Shown one piece after another: positions 1 through 8,196 of a stretch of 34,296 bases of DNA. The position numbers and the translations under genes are program-made. How positions within the stretch are numbered: position 1 is the stretch's first letter; each line of letters starts with the position of its first letter. This stretch comes from Candidatus Competibacteraceae bacterium (lineage in GTDB: Bacteria; Pseudomonadota; Gammaproteobacteria; Competibacterales; Competibacteraceae). Below the pieces are notes generated by a model, which saw nothing but the letters and a program-made list of their open reading frames with translations, did not search any database and was not told the DNA's origin. Location: contig JAPUDV010000112.1 of NCBI GenBank assembly GCA_027492875.1, positions 2,773 through 37,068 on the forward strand, in the 5' to 3' direction.

Positions 1-107
1 CGTTTGCGCCTCGCTGTTCGAACCATGAAAACTGATTGAAATATTAGTAGAGTATGGCGCTGTTGCCAGAAGGAACGGCGTTAGCGATCCGGAACCCACC
101 ATCCCCC

Positions 108-881
108 ATGAACATTCGTACCCAATCCATCGCCCTGCAAACCATTCTGATCAAGGAAACCCTGCGTTTCCTGCGCATCTGGATCCAGACCATCCTGCCG
201 CCAGCGGTGACCACCGCGCTGTATTTCATTATTTTCGGCACGCTGATCGGCGCCCAAATCGGGCCGGTGGAAGGCTTGAGCTATCCCCAGTACATCGCGC
301 CGGGGCTAATCATGATGGCGGTGATCACCAATGCCTATTCGAACGTGGTGTCCTCGTTCTTCAGCGCCAAGTTTCAGCGGCACATCGAGGAAATGCTGGT
401 CTCGCCTCTGCCCAACACCATCATCGTGCTGGGTTTCGTCGGCGGCGGGGTGGCGCGGGGCTTGGCGGTGGGCGGCGTGGTCGCGGCGGTCTCGCTATTT
501 TTCACCGACCTGCCGTGGCGGCATCCGCTGGTCACGCTGGCGGTGATCGTCCTGACCTCGGTACTGTTCGCCTTGGCCGGGTTGCTCAACGGTATTTACG
601 CCAAGAGCTTCGACGACATCTCGGTGGTGCCCACGTTCGTGCTCACCCCGCTGATCTATCTGGGCGGCATCTTCTACTCCATCAAGATGCTGCCGCCGTT
701 CTGGCAGGCTGCGTCCCTGCTCAACCCCATCCTGTACATGATCAATGCCTTCCGTTACGGCATCCTGGGTGTGTCAGACATCGATATCCGCTTCGCCTTC
801 GCCATCATCCTGCTGTTCGTCGCTGTCCTGTTCGGCTACAGCCTGTGGCTGCTGCGTCGGGGTACCGGCATCCGCAGCTGA
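108..881 (+). CDS. yadH: ABC-2 type transporter permease, YadH family
   Basis: Integral membrane permease of an ABC-2 exporter, about 257 residues, which is the usual YadH length. The similarity to E. coli YadH runs end to end as I recall it: the N-terminal KETLRFLRIWIQT stretch, YPQYIAPGLIMM followed by VITNAYSNV, AKFQRHIEE, GGGVARGL, KSFDDISVVPTFVLTPL and the arginine-rich C-terminus. About six hydrophobic segments are visible. I chose the ATG at 108 because it gives the family N-terminus; an in-frame ATG at 54 would add 18 residues (MALLPEGTALAIRNPPSP) that do not look like the family. The ribosome site before 108 is weak. The partner ATPase (YadG type) is presumably to the left of the window; bases 1-53 show no recognisable gene end. 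The transported substrate is unknown. Confidence 0.9.
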   Translation: MNIRTQSIALQTILIKETLRFLRIWIQTILPPAVTTALYFIIFGTLIGAQIGPVEGLSYPQYIAPGLIMMAVITNAYSNVVSSFFSAKFQRHIEEMLVSPLPNTIIVLGFVGGGVARGLAVGGVVAAVSLFFTDLPWRHPLVTLAVIVLTSVLFALAGLLNGIYAKSFDDISVVPTFVLTPLIYLGGIFYSIKMLPPFWQAASLLNPILYMINAFRYGILGVSDIDIRFAFAIILLFVAVLFGYSLWLLRRGTGIRS

Positions 882-920
882 CTTTCCCCGCCCCGCCCAA
901 GGTGCGGCAAACGGCCGTTG

Positions 921-953
921 TGCGCGTTATCCGCGCATGACGCTATTTTTTTT
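921..953 (+). terminator. possible terminator after yadH
   Basis: The arms TGCGCG (921-926) and CGCGCA (932-937) form a 6-bp hairpin with a 5-nt loop. A run of eight T follows at 946-953, but eight bases separate the stem from the T-run, so it is an imperfect intrinsic terminator. It lies between yadH and dctP, where a transcription boundary is expected. Confidence 0.4.
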
Positions 954-995
954 CTATGCTTAGTTTCTAGGGTTCCGGTTCCTCCGCGAACCTGA

Positions 996-2063
<1,068 letters not shown>

Positions 2064-2079
2064 TCCTTCGTCGGCCGCG

Positions 2080-2119
2080 CCTCCCGGCGTTCGGAACAAC
2101 GCCGGGAGGTGCGTTTTTT
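2080..2119 (+). terminator. strong hairpin plus T-run between dctP and dctQ
   Basis: CCTCCCGGCGTT (2080-2091) and AACGCCGGGAGG (2098-2109) form a perfect 12-bp stem with a 6-nt loop. Four bases after the stem comes TTTTTT (2114-2119). This is a canonical intrinsic terminator or attenuator placed inside the TRAP operon, 25 nt before the dctQ start. It probably lets most transcripts end after dctP, or protects the 3' end of dctP mRNA, so that binding protein exceeds permease. Confidence 0.8.
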
Positions 2120-2144
2120 CAGGCTTCCGCTCAGAGGGTTCCCC

Positions 2145-2735
2145 ATGTTTGCCCGCATCGTCCATCATCTGGAAGAAGGGTTTATCGCCCTGCTACTGGC
2201 GCTGATGGTCACCATCTCCTTCGTGCAGGTGATCAACCGCTATGTACTTGGTACCGGTTTTACCTGGGCGCTGGAACTGGTCACCTTCCTGTTCGCTTGG
2301 CTTGTGCTGTTCGGCGTTTCCTACGGGATCAGAACTGGCGCGCACATCGGCATCGACGTGCTGGTGCGCCAGTTTCCACACAAGCTGCGCCGCATCATCG
2401 GCCTGCTCGGGGTGCTGGCCTGTTGCGCCTATTGCATCATCATGCTGGTCGGCTCAGCCGGCTATGTCTATAAGCTCTACGAACTGGGTATCGAAGCCCA
2501 GGATTTGCCGGTCCCGCGCTGGATTCCCTTCATCATGCTGCCCATCGGTCTTTCTCTGGCCCTGCTGCGACTGCTGCAAGTGGGCTGGCGCACCTGGCTC
2601 GGCCAGCAGGAAGGACTGCAACTGGCCGACGAAGCCCGCGAAGCGATCGATGCGGTTGAGGGCGTTGAAGTAGTCGAGGCGGTCGAAATCCTGCATCCAG
2701 CCGCCGGTCCTGCCCGTCAGGAGAAAGCGCCATGA
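2145..2735 (+). CDS. dctQ: TRAP transporter small permease DctQ
   Basis: Small membrane subunit of the TRAP transporter, 196 residues with four hydrophobic segments (ALLLALMVTISFVQVI; FLFAWLVLFGVSYGI; RIIGLLGVLACCAYCIIMLV; FIMLPIGLSLALLRLLQV). The family signature VINRYVLGTGFTWALEL followed by the FAWLVLFG segment is visible near the N-terminus. The ATG at 2145 follows a CAGAGGG site and gives the usual short cytoplasmic N-terminus. The acidic C-terminal tail has a short valine/glutamate-rich low-complexity stretch (VEGVEVVEAVEI). Its stop overlaps the dctM start (ATGA), so the two permeases are translationally coupled. Confidence 0.93.
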   Translation: MFARIVHHLEEGFIALLLALMVTISFVQVINRYVLGTGFTWALELVTFLFAWLVLFGVSYGIRTGAHIGIDVLVRQFPHKLRRIIGLLGVLACCAYCIIMLVGSAGYVYKLYELGIEAQDLPVPRWIPFIMLPIGLSLALLRLLQVGWRTWLGQQEGLQLADEAREAIDAVEGVEVVEAVEILHPAAGPARQEKAP

Positions 2736-4009
2736 CCTCGCTGTTCCTGTTTACCATTCTGTTTGTTTTCCTGCTGATGGGCATTCCCATCGCCTTCTCC
2801 CTGGGTCTATCCAGCATCCTGACCATCCTGTTCTTCACCAACGATTCGCTGGCCTCCATGTCGCTGAAGCTGTTCGACACCATGGATCATTACACCCTGC
2901 TGGCGATTCCATATTTCGTGCTGGCCTCGGCGTTTCTGACCACGGGCGGGGTGGCCAAGCGGCTGATTCGCTTCGCCGTTGCCGCCGTTGGCCACATCAC
3001 CGGCGGCATGGCTATCGCTTCAGTGCTGGCCTGCATGTTGTTCGCGGCGGTGTCGGGTTCGTCGCCGGCCACCGTGGCCGCGATCGGCTCTATCGTGATC
3101 GGCGCCATGGTCAAGGGCGGCTATCCGCAGAAATACGCCGCCGGCATTATCTGTAACGCGGGGACTCTGGGGATTTTGATTCCACCGTCGATTGTGATGG
3201 TGGTGTACGCCGCCGCGACTGAAACTTCGGTCGGTCAGCTATTTATGGCCGGGGTGGTGCCGGGCATCGTGCTGGGCCTGATGCTGATGATCGCCATTTA
3301 CGTCAGCGCAAGGAAGATGAAGATTCCGTTGCAACCGCGCGTTTCGTTTCGGGAGTTGATGGTGGCGACCCGGGAGGCCATCTGGGGACTGGGTCTGATC
3401 ATCGTGGTGATGGGCGGTATCTACGGCGGTTTCTTCACCGCTACTGAAGCGGCGGCGGTGGCGGCGGTTTACGCCTTTGTGGTCGCTCTGTTCATCCACC
3501 GCGACATGGGATTTCGCGAGGTGCCCCGGGTGTTCGCCGATGCCGGCAAGGTCACGGTGATGCTGCTGTTTATCATCTCCAACGCCATGCTGTTCGCCCA
3601 CGTCCTGACCACCGAGCGCATCCCCCAGATGATGGCGGAAACCATCGTCGGTTGGGGATTGTCGGGCTGGCAGTTCCTGATCGTGGTCAACATCGTACTG
3701 CTGATCGCCGGCAACTTCATGGAGCCATCGTCGATCCTGCTGATCCTGGCGCCCATCTTCTTCCCCATCGCCACCCAACTCGGCATCGACCCAATCCATC
3801 TGGGCATCATCATGACGGTCAACATGGAAATCGGCATGATTACCCCCCCGGTGGGACTCAATCTGTTTGTAACCGCCGGCGTCACCGGCATGCCGCTGTG
3901 GGACGTGGTGAAGGCCGCCATGCCCTGGCTGATGGTCATGCTGAGCTTCCTGATCATCGTGACCTACATCCCGCAAATCAGTCTGTTCCTGCCGCAGTTG
4001 CTGTTCTAG
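2732..4009 (+). CDS. dctM: TRAP transporter large permease DctM
   Basis: Large permease subunit that carries the Na+-coupled transport pathway, 425 residues, the standard DctM length. About twelve hydrophobic segments are visible, with the family motifs GIPIAFSLGL, AAVSGSSPATVAAIGSI, LGILIPPSIVMVVYA, FFTATEAAAVAAVYA, NFMEPSSILLILAPIFFPIA and GMITPPVGLNLFV. The start overlaps the dctQ stop by four bases. A hairpin terminator follows at 4031-4070. The last 32 bases overlap the 3' end of a minus-strand gene. Substrate is presumably a C4-dicarboxylate, judged from dctP. Confidence 0.95.
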   Translation: MTSLFLFTILFVFLLMGIPIAFSLGLSSILTILFFTNDSLASMSLKLFDTMDHYTLLAIPYFVLASAFLTTGGVAKRLIRFAVAAVGHITGGMAIASVLACMLFAAVSGSSPATVAAIGSIVIGAMVKGGYPQKYAAGIICNAGTLGILIPPSIVMVVYAAATETSVGQLFMAGVVPGIVLGLMLMIAIYVSARKMKIPLQPRVSFRELMVATREAIWGLGLIIVVMGGIYGGFFTATEAAAVAAVYAFVVALFIHRDMGFREVPRVFADAGKVTVMLLFIISNAMLFAHVLTTERIPQMMAETIVGWGLSGWQFLIVVNIVLLIAGNFMEPSSILLILAPIFFPIATQLGIDPIHLGIIMTVNMEIGMITPPVGLNLFVTAGVTGMPLWDVVKAAMPWLMVMLSFLIIVTYIPQISLFLPQLLF

Positions 4010-4514
4010 CGCCGGTGGCATCGGCTGAATGGCACGAGGGGGCGGTGCATATCGCCCCTTTTTTCGTGCCGTTCAAAACCGGCGGAGCCGCATAGCGCAA
4101 CACCCAGTTGCGAGGCTGGCGCAATTCGGCGCCCGCGCCGAATAACAGCAGTCCCAGCGCGGTGCGGGTACGGATATGATCCCGCATGAGGTAGTGGCCG
4201 GCGGGTGCGCTCACGCCGTCCAAAGCATAGCCGGCAAACTCGGCCGTATCGCAATAGCGACCCGCCCCGGCCACGGAGAGTAGCACCGCCTCGCCGGGCC
4301 GGTAGGTCTCGGGCAAGGCGAAAATACCGTAAACATGATGGCGACCGGAAAAGGGTTCGACCACCACTTTCAGCGCCTGGACAGTCACCGAGCCGCCAAG
4401 CGGTAAGTAATGAGAGCCCTCGCAGAAGGTATCGGGCGGAGGCCAAGCCATCCAGCCGACAACCCCAAGCAAGCCGGCGCCAGCAATCGCGACAGCTAGT
4501 TTTCGCCGTGACAA
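3978..4514 (-). CDS. small exported or membrane-anchored hypothetical protein
   Basis: I do not recognise this protein. The 178-residue frame begins at a TTG, 9 bases after the mepK stop, with a signal-like N-terminus (RRKLAVAIAGAGLLGVVGWMAW). A compact body follows that includes FCEGSHYLPLGG, a VYGIFALPETYRPGEAVLLSVAG stretch, RYCDTAEFAGY and GHYLMRDHIRTRTALGLLLFGAG. Position directly behind mepK on the same strand suggests one transcript and an envelope role. The last 30 or so residues are low-complexity, run antisense through the dctM terminator and overlap the dctM coding end, so the native stop may once have been earlier. The two Cys (FCEG, RYCD) could form a disulfide. Existence is likely; exact ends are uncertain. 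Confidence 0.55.
   Translation of the reverse strand: MSRRKLAVAIAGAGLLGVVGWMAWPPPDTFCEGSHYLPLGGSVTVQALKVVVEPFSGRHHVYGIFALPETYRPGEAVLLSVAGAGRYCDTAEFAGYALDGVSAPAGHYLMRDHIRTRTALGLLLFGAGAELRQPRNWVLRYAAPPVLNGTKKGAICTAPSCHSADATGARTATAAGTD
4031..4070 (+). terminator. intrinsic terminator of the dctPQM operon
   Basis: The inner stem GGGGCG (4039-4044) and CGCCCC (4053-4058) has an 8-nt loop and is followed directly by TTTTTT (4059-4064). The outer arms GGCACG (4031-4036) and CGTGCC (4065-4070) can also pair. It lies 22 bases after the dctM stop. On the minus strand there is no T-run after the stem, so it should act mainly on dctM transcripts. Confidence 0.8.
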
Positions 4515-4523
4515 GCCGCCCGC

Positions 4524-5117
4524 TCAGCTCCAGTAACGCACCGGACCGCTGTCGACGTGAATGAAATTGGAACGGGGATAGTAGCCGACCCCCCCCGCGC
4601 CCAGGGAACGAGCCACCTGATAAAGATCCGATATCCGACCGTCCGGCAGGCGGATATCGAGCGCCATGGCCTGAATATGGTAGCTGTTGCGCGCCACGCG
4701 CCGGTTACTCTCGCACAACATGCGGTTGGTGGACGGCGATCGATAACCGCTGATGACATGGATCGGCCTGCCGGGATTGATCTGCACCTGCAAGGCGTAA
4801 AGCTGATCCAAAACATTAGGGTCGAACTGCTTGACCTCACCGTTATGATGGTCGCGCAGCCCCCAACTCAACTCGCCGATGGCTTCATGGATATAACCGT
4901 CCCGGGGGGTCCAGTAGACTTGGCGGACACTCTCGCCGGTATTGGGGTTGTAGAACAGCAGATAGCGGTCGCGCCGGACGGCCGCCTCGAGCAGAGCCGG
5001 CGCCAAGGCTAAGGCGCCAAGGCTACCCGCCGCCAGCTTCAGGAATCCTCGCCTGCCCAGTTCTGGCTGACTGTCTTTCTTATTGTTGCTCGGTTGAAGC
5101 GCTACGTCTGTTCGCAT
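4524..5117 (-). CDS. mepK: murein DD/LD-endopeptidase MepK (YcbK, DUF882, M15 family), Tat-exported
   Basis: Peptidoglycan hydrolase that cleaves peptide cross-links in the periplasm, 197 residues. A twin-arginine signal is clear: GRRGFLKL at residues 21-28, then a hydrophobic region ending near ALLEA. The M15-type zinc site is intact: H147 and D154 in SYHIQAMALD, and H187 in NFIHVD. The segments ISGYRSPSTN and GAGGVGYYPRSNFIHVDSGP match E. coli MepK very closely. The start is supported by a GGGAGGA site ten bases upstream. It probably heads a two-gene transcript with the small exported protein downstream. Its long upstream gap is AT-rich and would hold its promoter. Confidence 0.92.
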   Translation of the reverse strand: MRTDVALQPSNNKKDSQPELGRRGFLKLAAGSLGALALAPALLEAAVRRDRYLLFYNPNTGESVRQVYWTPRDGYIHEAIGELSWGLRDHHNGEVKQFDPNVLDQLYALQVQINPGRPIHVISGYRSPSTNRMLCESNRRVARNSYHIQAMALDIRLPDGRISDLYQVARSLGAGGVGYYPRSNFIHVDSGPVRYWS

Positions 5118-5471
5118 TGTCGTAAAATCCTCCCAGCAACGAGCTTATTAGTGAGCGTTCGCTTCATCTAAGCAAATCAAGTTTGCCAAATCAAGAATCA
5201 GACATACCACGATTTTTTTGCCATTGAGCAACAAATACCAATTTCCCAGTCTTTAACTCGGATATTTGACCTCTATTATCAAACCATCAGCCTCATAAAG
5301 CTCTTATCCAGCATGAAATAAGTACCATTTTAAAAATTTTATTTTACAAATAGATATAATGAAATTACCATTTCATCGTGCTAGATTTTATCTTTATAAA
5401 TACAAATTTTGTATTTTCTGCAACAATTATTAAATATACAAAAAAACAACGCGCACCCATGAAAAAATGTA
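5118..5471. other. AT-rich intergenic region between divergent mepK and ybaK
   Basis: This gap of about 354 bases is strikingly AT-rich against its GC-rich surroundings, with many A and T runs (for example 5330-5450). It must hold the divergent promoters for mepK and ybaK. I see no open frame with a convincing start, no tRNA, no strong hairpin with T-run and no repeat. AT-rich gaps of this kind are typical targets of nucleoid proteins. Confidence 0.6.
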
Positions 5472-5960
5472 ATGAGCAAAATTAAATTTTCAATAACCCC
5501 CGCGATCCGTCTCCTACGAGATCGCCAAGTCGCCTTCAGCGTACATCCGTACCCTTACGAAAAGCGTGGCGGCACCGCCCACAGCGCGCGTTGTCTGGGA
5601 GTCGATGAACACTGTGTAATTAAAACCCTGATCATGGAAGATGACCGGCAACAACCACTCATCGTATTGATGCACGGCGATCGCAAGGTGTCCACTCGCG
5701 AGCTGGCCCGGCTGCTGGGCGTCAAGGCCGTAAATCCCTGTGACCCGGCCACGGCTCACAAACACAGCGGTTATCTGGTCGGCGGAACCTCGCCTTTTGG
5801 CACCCGCAAGCCCATGTCGGTCCATCTGGAAGCGAGCATCCTGGAATTACCGCTCATCTACCTCAACGGCGGCAGGCGCGGCCTACTGGTCGGTCTGGCG
5901 CCGGCCGATATCCAGCGCGTGCTGGAACCGATCCCGGTCAACGTCGCCATCGAGGGCTGA
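5472..5960 (+). CDS. ybaK: Cys-tRNA(Pro)/Cys-tRNA(Cys) deacylase YbaK
   Basis: Trans-editing enzyme that hydrolyses mischarged Cys-tRNA(Pro), 162 residues, the usual length of the single-domain YbaK/EbsC family. The visible signatures are the N-terminal TPAIRLLRDRQVAFSVHPYPYE, VIKTLIMEDDRQQPLIVLMHGD, the STRELARLLGVKAVNPCDPATA stretch and GYLVGGTSPFGTRK. The catalytic Lys of the family corresponds to the Lys in VIKTL. No strong ribosome site precedes the ATG at 5472; nearby upstream ATGs are out of frame. Only three bases separate its stop from rlmL, so the two genes are probably co-transcribed and both act on translation components. Confidence 0.93.
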   Translation: MSKIKFSITPAIRLLRDRQVAFSVHPYPYEKRGGTAHSARCLGVDEHCVIKTLIMEDDRQQPLIVLMHGDRKVSTRELARLLGVKAVNPCDPATAHKHSGYLVGGTSPFGTRKPMSVHLEASILELPLIYLNGGRRGLLVGLAPADIQRVLEPIPVNVAIEG

Positions 5961-5963
5961 ACC

Positions 5964-8120
5964 ATGGATGAACCCACTTTTATCGTCACCGCGCCGGCCG
6001 GTGTCGAACCGCTGTTGACGGTGGAACTGACAGGGCTGGGCGTGGCGGAAACTAGACCCGTCCGCGGCGGCATCCGTTTTCAGGGACCGCTGGAACTCGC
6101 TTACCGCGCCTGCCTGTGGTCGCGGACCGCCAGCCGGGTACTGCGGGTGCTGGCTGAAATCTCCGCCGCCGACGCCGGCGAACTCTACAGTGGAGTTCAC
6201 GATCTGCCCTGGGAGGAGCACCTGGACCCGGACGGCACGCTCGCCGTGGATTTCGGCGGCGCCTGCGCCGGTATCGATCACAGCCACTACGGCGCGCAGC
6301 GGGTCAAGGACGCCATCGTCGACCGGTTTCGGACACGCTGCGGCCGGCGGCCATGCGTCGACCGACTGCGACCGGACCTGCGCATCCAGGTTCAGGCCCG
6401 CGATGGCCGAGCCACAATCAGCCTCGACCTGTCGGGCGACAGCCTGCATCGGCGCGGTTACCGTATAGAGACGGTCGCGGCGCCCTTGAAAGAAACCCTG
6501 GCCGCCGCCCTGCTGCTCAAAGCCGGCTGGCCGGCAATCGCCGCGACCGACGGCCCCCTGCTCGATCCGTTGTGCGGCTCCGGGACGCTGGCCATCGAAG
6601 CCGCCTGGATCGCCGGTGATCGCGCTCCCGGCCTGTCGCGCGAGCGCTGGGGTTTCAGCGGCTGGCTGGGCCATATGCCGGCGCTGTGGAACCGGCTGCT
6701 GGCCGAGGCGCGACAGCGACGGGAAATCGGCCTGACTCACATCCCTCCGATTCTGGCCAGCGATCACGACCCCAAGGCCGTGCGGGCCGCGCTGCTCAAC
6801 GCCAACCGCGCCGGAGTAGCCAACCGGATCGGCATCGAGCGGCGCGACTTGGTCGAACTCGAGCCACCGGATGGCCCACCGGGACTGTTGATCGCCAACC
6901 CGCCCTACGGCGAACGGCTGGGCGAGCAGGACGATCTGGCCGGGTTATATCACCAGATCGGCGAGCGGCTGAAAACACGCTTTGGCGGTTGGCGAGCCGC
7001 GATCCTGACCGGCAACCCCGAACTTGGCAAACGCATGGGGCTGCGCGCCGAAAAAACCCATGTTTTTTACAATGGCCCGCTGGAATGCCGGTTGCTGCGC
7101 TTCCGGGTCGAACCCACCTTCTTCGTCGATCGGGACGCGGCCGACCAGCGCGCCCGAACCCGGATTTTGCAGCAGGCCATCGAGCACGGCGCCGACGGTT
7201 TCATCAACCGGCTGCGCAAAAACCTGCGCCATCTCGGCCGTTGGGCGGAACGGGAAGGCGTGCGCTGCTACCGCTTGTACGACGCCGACCTGCCGGAATA
7301 TGCGGTGGCGGTGGACCGTTACGAGCAATGGCTGCACGTACAGGAATATGCACCCCCATCCAGCATCGATCCCGTCCAGGCGCGCGCGCGGCTGGAGCAG
7401 GTGATGGCTGTGCTGCCGGCGCTGCTGGAGCTGCCTCCGGAGCAGGTCTTCCTCAAGGTCCGCCAGCGGCAACGGGGGGCCAGCCAATACCAGAAACTAG
7501 CCGAACAGGGACCTTTCCACCAAATTCGCGAAGGAGCTGCCCGTTTCTGGGTCAATTTCACCGACTACCTAGATACCGGGCTGTTCCTCGACCACCGCAT
7601 CACCCGGCAACGGCTGGGCGAATTGGCGGCCGGACGGCGTTTCCTCAACCTGTTCGGCTACACCGGCACGGCGTCCGTGTGCGCCGCATTGGGGGGTGCG
7701 GCCAGCAGCACCACCGTGGATTTGTCGGCGACCTATCTGGACTGGGCTCGGCGCAATCTGGAACTGAACGGCCTCTGCGGCCCCCGCCACGCGCTGATTA
7801 GGGCCGACTGCCGGCAATGGCTGGACCAGTCGCGGGAACGCTACGACCTGATTTTTCTCGACCCGCCGACTTTTTCCAACTCCAGGCGACTGCCGGAATC
7901 ATTCGACGTACAGCGGGACCACATCGGCCTGCTGCGCCAGACGTTGCGGTTGCTGGCGCCGGACGGCGTGCTGATTTTCTCCACCAACCACCGCGCGTTC
8001 CGGCTGGACCGGGACGCTCTGGCCGATCTGCGGATCGAGGACTGGAGCCGGCGCACGCTGCCGCCCGACTTCGCCCGCCAGCCCAAAATTCATCATTGCT
8101 GGCGGATCGCGCGGCGGTGA
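5964..8120 (+). CDS. rlmL: bifunctional 23S rRNA methyltransferase RlmKL (m2G2445 / m7G2069)
   Basis: Fused rRNA methyltransferase of 718 residues, the standard size of the gammaproteobacterial RlmKL fusion. The N-terminal part is a THUMP domain followed by a class I methyltransferase with DPLCGSGTLAIEAAW and the catalytic NPPYGERLGE near residues 312-321. The C-terminal part is a second, RlmI-like methyltransferase, with FLDHRITRQ, LNLFGYTGTASV near 561 and FLDPPTFSNS near 632. Together they modify G2445 and G2069 of 23S rRNA during 50S assembly. GAGGG at 5952-5956 gives a good ribosome site for the ATG at 5964. It follows ybaK by three bases. Confidence 0.95.
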   Translation: MDEPTFIVTAPAGVEPLLTVELTGLGVAETRPVRGGIRFQGPLELAYRACLWSRTASRVLRVLAEISAADAGELYSGVHDLPWEEHLDPDGTLAVDFGGACAGIDHSHYGAQRVKDAIVDRFRTRCGRRPCVDRLRPDLRIQVQARDGRATISLDLSGDSLHRRGYRIETVAAPLKETLAAALLLKAGWPAIAATDGPLLDPLCGSGTLAIEAAWIAGDRAPGLSRERWGFSGWLGHMPALWNRLLAEARQRREIGLTHIPPILASDHDPKAVRAALLNANRAGVANRIGIERRDLVELEPPDGPPGLLIANPPYGERLGEQDDLAGLYHQIGERLKTRFGGWRAAILTGNPELGKRMGLRAEKTHVFYNGPLECRLLRFRVEPTFFVDRDAADQRARTRILQQAIEHGADGFINRLRKNLRHLGRWAEREGVRCYRLYDADLPEYAVAVDRYEQWLHVQEYAPPSSIDPVQARARLEQVMAVLPALLELPPEQVFLKVRQRQRGASQYQKLAEQGPFHQIREGAARFWVNFTDYLDTGLFLDHRITRQRLGELAAGRRFLNLFGYTGTASVCAALGGAASSTTVDLSATYLDWARRNLELNGLCGPRHALIRADCRQWLDQSRERYDLIFLDPPTFSNSRRLPESFDVQRDHIGLLRQTLRLLAPDGVLIFSTNHRAFRLDRDALADLRIEDWSRRTLPPDFARQPKIHHCWRIARR

Positions 8121-8196
8121 AGTGGAGGGAATGCCCGCCACAAAAGACACTATAATAATAAGTGTAATGCCTGAGGCGCGGCGCCGGAGGACCGAC

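Noticed and set aside
1-53. Tail of an upstream ATPase gene
   Set aside because: All three plus frames reach stops within the first 40 bases, but none gives enough residues to recognise a protein end.
3239-4021. His/Asp/Gln-rich open frame antisense to dctM
   Set aside because: The composition is an artefact of the complement of hydrophobic codons in dctM; no start signal and no domain.
6686-7801. Arg/Ala/Pro-rich frame inside rlmL
   Set aside because: It is an alternate frame of the clear RlmKL gene.
8128-8156. Sigma-70 promoter for phaC
   Set aside because: A TATAAT is present at 8151-8156 but the expected -35 position has no TTGACA-like hexamer, so it is not listed as a feature.
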